From JADJLQ01 sp034439915 (lineage in GTDB: Bacteria > Bacteroidota > Bacteroidia > Chitinophagales > Saprospiraceae): a stretch of 10,312 bases of DNA. The position numbers and the translations under genes were made by a program. This document shows positions 6,026 to 10,312 of this stretch, piece after piece (within the stretch, counting starts at the first letter, position 1; each line of letters begins with the position of its first letter). Location: contig JAWXBI010000072.1 in NCBI GenBank assembly GCA_034439915.1, positions 1-10,312 of the forward strand, in the 5' to 3' direction. Below the pieces are notes generated by a model. The model did not search any database, was not told the DNA's origin, and saw only the letters and a program-made list of their open reading frames with translations.

Positions 6026-8647
6026 ATGGCTAAGAATAAATCAATCCCCTCCATACCGGTACCGAAGGGCACTTCAGGCATCAAGATCACCTCACTCAAT
6101 TCCATGTACGAAGCCTATTTTCTGGATTATGCTTCGTACGTGATCCTGGAAAGGGCCGTCCCTGCCATCGAGGACGGCTTAAAACCTGTCCAGAGGCGCA
6201 TCCTCCATGCCCTGTATGAAATCGATGATGGCCGTTACAATAAAGTAGCCAACGTCATTGGCCATACCATGCAATATCATCCCCATGGAGATGCAGCCAT
6301 TCGCGACGCATTGGTCAACCTCGGCCAGATGGAATTGTTGATTGATACCCAGGGTAATTGGGGTGACTCCCGCACAGGAGCTTCAGCAGCAGCGCCGAGG
6401 TATATCGAAGCGCGGCTGACTAAATTTGCCCTGGAGGTTTTGTTTAACCCCAAAACTACCTCTTGGCTTTTATCCTATGATGGAAGAAGAAAGGAGCCTG
6501 TGACGTTACCTTCCAAATTTCCAATCTTGCTGGCTCAGGGAGTAGAAGGCATTGCAGTTGGATTGTCTACTAAAATCCTGCCCCACAATTTTAATGAAAT
6601 CATAGACGCTGCCATCAAACACCTCGAGGGTAAACGGTTTAAACTCTATCCCGATTTTCAAACGGCCGGCAGCATTGATGTTTCCGAATATCAGGATGGT
6701 GAAAGAGGGGGCCGGGTAAAAATCCGTGCTAAAATAGAAGCCCTGGATAAAAGAAACCTGATCATCACTGAAATCCCATTCGGTACCACGACCACCTCGC
6801 TGATTGAAAGTATTCTGAAAGCCAATGAAAAAGGCAAAATCAAGATTAAAAAAATCACGGACAACACGGCCGCTGAAATTGAAATTGCCATTGAATTGCA
6901 ACCCGGGATTTCACCCGACGTAACGATTGACGCGTTATATGCTTTTACCGATTGTCAGCTATCGATCTCCCCAAATGCTTGTGTGATCATAGACAAAAAA
7001 CCACATTTTATCGGGGTGGGCGACATCCTGAGGAATACGGTGGATTTCACCAAAGAACTGTTGCGTAAAGAGCTGGAGATTAAAAAAGCAGAACTGAATG
7101 AACTCTGGCATTTTGCCAATCTGGAGAAAATATTTATTGAGAAACGAATTTATCATGAAATAGAAGAATGCGAAAGCTGGGAAGAAGTGGTAGAAACGAT
7201 ACATACCGAACTTCGAAAATATGTCTCGACCCCTTCATCACCATCCGCTGCAAAAGATAAAAGACTAAGGTTGTACAGGGAAATTACGGATGAAGATGTT
7301 ACCCGATTGACGGAGATCCGCATCAAGAGGATATCCAAATACAATACCTTCAAAGCAGATGAGGTGATTCAGGACACGGAAAAATCACTGGAGCAGGTAC
7401 ATTTCGACCTAAAACACCTGGTGGAGTATACCATTGCCTGGTTTGATCATTTGCGAAAAAAATACGGTCAGGGAAAGGATAGGAAGACTGCAATTACCCA
7501 GTTTGAAAATATCCAGGCGCATACGGTCGTGGCCAATAATACCAAACTTTATGCCGATGAAAAAGAAGGGTTTATAGGCTGGGGCTTAAAAAAAGATGAG
7601 GCTCAATTTATCTGCGAATGCAGCGACATCGATGATGTAGTCGCTTTCCGTAAAGATGGAAAAATGGTGGTAGCCCGCATGGGTGAAAAAATCTTTATGG
7701 GAAAGGACCTGAAATATATCAATGTGTGGAAAAAAAATGAAGACCGTACAGTATTTAATGTGATTTATGTCGATGGGGAAAGCGGTAAATCATTTGCCAA
7801 ACGCTTCCAGATCGGCGGCGTGACCCGGGATAAAGAATACGCAATAGCCACGGACCATAAGGAAAGTAAATTGTTGTACATCAGTGCCAATCCCAATGGT
7901 GAATCTGAAATCGTCGGAGTCCAGTTGTCCCAGGGTTGTTCGGCCAGGATCAAACAATTTGATTTTGATTTTGCTTCTATGGAAATTCAGGGCAGGGGCT
8001 CCAAAGGGATTACCGTGACTAAATACCCGGTAAAACGGATTGAATTAAAAGAAAAAGGTAAAAGTTCACTCGGTGCCCAGGTCATCTGGTTAGATGAGGT
8101 CACCGGAAGGCTTAACACAGACGAAAGAGGAAAACGGATTGGTGAATTTGATACGGGCGATTTAATATTGAGCTTATGGAATGATGGCAGCTATCAATTG
8201 AATGCCGTGGAAATGAGCCTGCGGTACAATGTGGACGAATTGATCTGGATAAGTAAATTTGATTCGCAAGAGGTCGTTGAAGCAGTATACTATGATGGAG
8301 ACAAAGCCTGGACTATGGTCAAACGATTTTTAATCGAAACCACTACAACCGGCACCAGGTTTAAGTTTATTACGGAACATAAAGATTCCCGGCTGATCTA
8401 TGCGCAGACTGGAATAGATCCGGTCCTTGAGTATAACTGGAAATCTAAAAACCAAAAGTATTCTAAAGAGGTTAAGCTGAGTGAGTTTATTGAAGTCAAA
8501 GGCTGGAAAGCTTTGGGCAACCGATTAAGTGAATTCAAACTGACTGGCGTGAAACAAAAAGAGGATTCGTCCAGGTCTTCTAAATCCGGATCCGGGGAAA
8601 TCGAATTTGAAATTGTATCCCCTGCCGTACAGAAAAAATTATTTTAA
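6026..8647 (+). CDS. parC: DNA topoisomerase IV subunit A (type IIA)
   Basis: An 873-residue type IIA topoisomerase breakage-reunion subunit, which decatenates and relaxes DNA with the ATPase subunit ParE. DGLKPVQRRIL (50-60) opens the winged-helix domain, HPHGDAAI (85-92) is the quinolone-pocket helix, and AAPRYIEARL (122-131) holds Arg125 and the DNA-linking Tyr126. A coiled-coil stretch falls around 345-395. The C-terminal half, from about 490, is a divergent beta-pinwheel; its QGRGSKG (655-661) resembles the GyrA box. I assign topoisomerase IV rather than gyrase from the short divergent N-terminus, the DTQGNWGDSRTG segment and the pinwheel, all typical of Bacteroidota ParC. The length is normal for that group. 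ParE is not adjacent: the upstream neighbour is the divergent sigma gene. The Ser83 position of E. coli GyrA is Ala90 here. The start at ATG 6026 fits the promoter. Confidence 0.93.
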   Translation: MAKNKSIPSIPVPKGTSGIKITSLNSMYEAYFLDYASYVILERAVPAIEDGLKPVQRRILHALYEIDDGRYNKVANVIGHTMQYHPHGDAAIRDALVNLGQMELLIDTQGNWGDSRTGASAAAPRYIEARLTKFALEVLFNPKTTSWLLSYDGRRKEPVTLPSKFPILLAQGVEGIAVGLSTKILPHNFNEIIDAAIKHLEGKRFKLYPDFQTAGSIDVSEYQDGERGGRVKIRAKIEALDKRNLIITEIPFGTTTTSLIESILKANEKGKIKIKKITDNTAAEIEIAIELQPGISPDVTIDALYAFTDCQLSISPNACVIIDKKPHFIGVGDILRNTVDFTKELLRKELEIKKAELNELWHFANLEKIFIEKRIYHEIEECESWEEVVETIHTELRKYVSTPSSPSAAKDKRLRLYREITDEDVTRLTEIRIKRISKYNTFKADEVIQDTEKSLEQVHFDLKHLVEYTIAWFDHLRKKYGQGKDRKTAITQFENIQAHTVVANNTKLYADEKEGFIGWGLKKDEAQFICECSDIDDVVAFRKDGKMVVARMGEKIFMGKDLKYINVWKKNEDRTVFNVIYVDGESGKSFAKRFQIGGVTRDKEYAIATDHKESKLLYISANPNGESEIVGVQLSQGCSARIKQFDFDFASMEIQGRGSKGITVTKYPVKRIELKEKGKSSLGAQVIWLDEVTGRLNTDERGKRIGEFDTGDLILSLWNDGSYQLNAVEMSLRYNVDELIWISKFDSQEVVEAVYYDGDKAWTMVKRFLIETTTTGTRFKFITEHKDSRLIYAQTGIDPVLEYNWKSKNQKYSKEVKLSEFIEVKGWKALGNRLSEFKLTGVKQKEDSSRSSKSGSGEIEFEIVSPAVQKKLF

Positions 8648-8693
8648 GGGCAGGTCATGGAATAAGAGGCCAAAATCCGGATTGAAATATCGG

Positions 8694-9368
8694 CTATGCT
8701 GGATTTGACTTGTCTGCACGTCCGGTTTTCATCTTCAAATGGTGCCAATACACTATCAACCCAAATAGTGCACCTCCTGCAATCAGTGGGATTAATTTAA
8801 CGACTGGAGCCTTATGAAGGTTGGCTATTCCTAAACCGATCATCATCAAAAGCAAGAGGATAGAGCCCAGGGTAAATGCCATAGGTAAAAACCATTTTTC
8901 ATGGTTTAGTATATTACTTTTTTCTGAGCGAACATTTAATAGCAATGGCTTGAGCCTATCGTATTCCCAGGCCAACAAATAAAAACCAGCAATGGCCATC
9001 AATAAAGCAATCAGCCAGGTACCCTGAAAACCCACTGAAAAAGTCAATACTACTATATTGATGATGATAGGAAAAAATAATAATGCACCCAAATGGGCAG
9101 TCTGGGGCAACAGCAATAATATCCCGGCAATCAGTTGCATCCAGCCAATAAAATCATAATAAAAACCCGTAGCATACAAAGCATTAAAATAATGTCCCAC
9201 CGGGTTGTCGTCGGGAAGTGAAGTAAAATGGATATGCCTTATTTTAGGAATACTCGGAGGAATAAATCCCAGGGCCAATAAACAGCGGGTAAATGCAGTA
9301 AGGATTTGGAGATAATTGTTTTGGGTAAATTTGGAATGCCAGGAATCAAGTTTGACAGTTAGGGACAT
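8694..9368 (-). CDS. DoxX-like integral membrane protein
   Basis: A 224-residue hydrophobic protein. Residues 20-143 match the DoxX-like family of Bacteroidota: RCLLALGFIPPSIPKI (28-43), ALYATGFYYDFIGWMQLIAG (63-82), LLLLPQTAHLGALLFFPIIIN (84-104), and AWEYDRLKPLL (133-143). I count about six membrane helices (roughly 20-38, 72-88, 91-111, 115-134, 160-182, 191-209). The usual family core has four, so the last two form a C-terminal extension. No catalytic motif is visible and the function is unknown; the family sits in the inner membrane and some members have been linked to redox or sulfur metabolism. It starts at ATG 9368, downstream of the nuclease gene on the same strand, with the 8-bp repeat array between them. 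It converges on the topoisomerase gene across 46 bp that lack a clear terminator hairpin. Confidence 0.8.
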   Translation of the reverse strand: MSLTVKLDSWHSKFTQNNYLQILTAFTRCLLALGFIPPSIPKIRHIHFTSLPDDNPVGHYFNALYATGFYYDFIGWMQLIAGILLLLPQTAHLGALLFFPIIINIVVLTFSVGFQGTWLIALLMAIAGFYLLAWEYDRLKPLLLNVRSEKSNILNHEKWFLPMAFTLGSILLLLMMIGLGIANLHKAPVVKLIPLIAGGALFGLIVYWHHLKMKTGRADKSNPA

Positions 9369-9381
9369 GGAGTTTAATTAA

Positions 9382-9402
9382 TTAGTGGTCAATGGTTAGT
9401 GA
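9382..9402. repeat. three imperfect 7-bp repeats
   Basis: Three adjoining heptamers read TTAGTGG, TCAATGG and TTAGTGA. They sit 13 bp upstream of the DoxX-like start, within that gene's presumed leader. The pattern resembles the short tandemly repeated sequences scattered between genes in cyanobacteria and Bacteroidota. Three imperfect copies are few, so chance is possible. Confidence 0.4.
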
Positions 9403-9411
9403 CAAATACTG

Positions 9412-9475
9412 TTCTACAATTCTACAATTCAACAATTCCACAATTCCACAATTCTACAATTCTACAATTCCACAT
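9412..9475. repeat. eight tandem copies of an 8-bp unit (TTCYACAA)
   Basis: Eight consecutive 8-bp units fill 64 bp: TTCTACAA, TTCTACAA, TTCAACAA, TTCCACAA, TTCCACAA, TTCTACAA, TTCTACAA and TTCCACAT. Only the fourth base varies among the first seven; the eighth also differs at its last base. The last units run into the 3' end of the nuclease gene, so its final codons and TAG stop (9462-9464) are written in repeat sequence. The unit length is not a multiple of three. The pattern looks like slippage-driven growth of a microsatellite outward from the gene end. Confidence 0.9.
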
Positions 9476-10226
9476 CCAGTTGCACCGGGCAGTGGTCAGA
9501 ATGCACGACTTCCATCAGGTGTTTGGATTCTTTGAGCAGGGGCAGGATGGGGTCGGTGACGGATTGATAATCTATTCTCCACCCTTTGTTTTGAGCCCGG
9601 GCGTTAAACCGGGCTGACCACCAACTATATTCCACTTTATCCGGATTGAGGTAACGGAAGCTATCGTGTATCCCGGAGGCAAACCACTTGGTCAGCCATG
9701 CTCTTTCTTCTGGCAGGAATCCACTGGTCTTTTTATTGCCTATTGGATTATGGATATCGATTTCAGTATGGGCAATGTTGTAATCACCGACCAGGATTAA
9801 TTTTTTCCTGGTGGCTTTGAGACTATTCATCCAGGCTTGGACCTCATCGAGAAATTTCATTTTCACTTGTTGCCTTACTTCCCCGCTAGTGCCACTTGGA
9901 AAATACCAATTGACTAAAGTAAAGTCACCGAGATCCATACGGATGGCACGCCCTTCATCATCGTATTCCTTCATCCCGCTCCCAACGATCACATTATCCG
10001 GTTTGATTTTGGTAAGAATCCCTACACCGCTGTAGCCGGGTTTTTCAGCGGGAAACCAGTACGAGTCATATCCCGCTTTTTTTATGGTATTTATATCGAT
10101 CTGATCTTCTTTAGCTTTAATTTCCTGGATACAAATAATGTCCGCATTGCTGGATTTGGCCCAATCCGCAAACCCTTTATTCATCGCTGACCGGATACCA
10201 TTGACATTATAGGATATGATGCGCAT
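9462..10226 (-). CDS. xth: exonuclease III-family AP endonuclease
   Basis: A 254-residue endonuclease/exonuclease/phosphatase-fold protein of the exonuclease III family, which nicks DNA 5' of abasic sites and trims 3' ends in base-excision repair. Family residues are intact: Asn7 in YNVNGIR, Glu35 in IQEIK (metal), Tyr108 in NWYFPSG, Asp148 and Asn150 in VGDYN, Trp216 to Tyr220 in WRIDY (abasic-site pocket), and the closing HSDHCP (242-247) with Asp244 and His245. The length is normal. The start MRIISYNVNGIR at ATG 10226 fits the family. No clear -7 element is seen just upstream, and 10227-10286 holds no other gene. The C-terminus ends right after the last strand, with the stop inside the 8-bp repeat array. 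The DoxX-like gene follows on the same strand. Confidence 0.93.
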   Translation of the reverse strand: MRIISYNVNGIRSAMNKGFADWAKSSNADIICIQEIKAKEDQIDINTIKKAGYDSYWFPAEKPGYSGVGILTKIKPDNVIVGSGMKEYDDEGRAIRMDLGDFTLVNWYFPSGTSGEVRQQVKMKFLDEVQAWMNSLKATRKKLILVGDYNIAHTEIDIHNPIGNKKTSGFLPEERAWLTKWFASGIHDSFRYLNPDKVEYSWWSARFNARAQNKGWRIDYQSVTDPILPLLKESKHLMEVVHSDHCPVQLDVEL

Positions 10227-10286
10227 GTAGAATTTTTAAGGTTTAGAATTGCAAGTTATTGAATTAACGGTAAAAAAAACAGAGGG

Positions 10287-10312
10287 GGGCGAAGGGCGAA
10301 GGGCGAAGGGCA
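10287..10312. repeat. GGGCGAA heptamer array, cut by the right edge
   Basis: Three exact head-to-tail copies of GGGCGAA (10287-10307) and a partial fourth (GGGCA) end the window, preceded by a run of G. The array lies about 60 bp upstream of the nuclease start and probably continues beyond the edge. Its unit differs from the two arrays on the other side of the gene. Confidence 0.75.

Noticed and set aside
8674..8683. Palindrome AATCCGGATT in the convergent gap after the topoisomerase gene
   Set aside because: Only 10 bp, without loop or flanking T-run; not a credible bidirectional terminator.

Overview
The window looks like a chromosomal segment of a Bacteroidota bacterium, most likely a Saprospiria/Chitinophagia-type lineage. 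The basis is mixed. Several gene starts lack a clear Shine-Dalgarno and sit just downstream of the Bacteroidota -7 element TAnnTTTG. An ECF sigma factor overlaps a gene for a membrane-anchored beta-barrel-like protein. A secreted DUF1080 protein carries a C-terminal GC-x-DP-x-A-x-NY...SC module. Short heptamer and octamer tandem repeats sit between genes. The species cannot be fixed from the sequence alone. No rRNA, tRNA, CRISPR, insertion sequence or phage gene is visible, and no gene-free stretch exceeds about 180 bases.

Left part (1-3693): a small metabolic island. An alpha/beta-hydrolase esterase (minus strand) is divergent from an ATP-grasp ligase across a 40-bp gap that holds a 17-bp palindrome and overlapping candidate promoters. 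The ATP-grasp gene is translationally coupled (ATGA overlap) to a secreted DUF1080 protein. A class I glutamine amidotransferase follows behind its own -7 element. ATP-grasp plus amidotransferase plus esterase recalls the predicted amidoligase/peptide-metabolite clusters known from comparative genomics; the product is unknown. The first ~75 bases may hold the edge of an RHS/YD-repeat remnant on the minus strand.

Middle part (3718-5845, minus strand): an ECF sigma factor overlaps by 11 bp a 523-residue protein. That protein has three helical Trp repeats (presumed cytoplasmic), one membrane helix, a long polar linker and a C-terminal region that looks like an outer-membrane beta-barrel. If both membrane parts are real, this single chain could link the outer membrane to the sigma factor. 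This is the most intriguing unit in the window.

Right part (6026-10312): topoisomerase IV subunit A (plus strand, without its ParE partner nearby) is convergent with a DoxX-like membrane protein and an exonuclease III-type AP endonuclease (both minus strand). Three different short tandem repeat arrays flank the nuclease: an 8-bp array running into its stop codon, a small 7-bp array next to it, and a GGGCGAA array upstream that is cut by the window edge.
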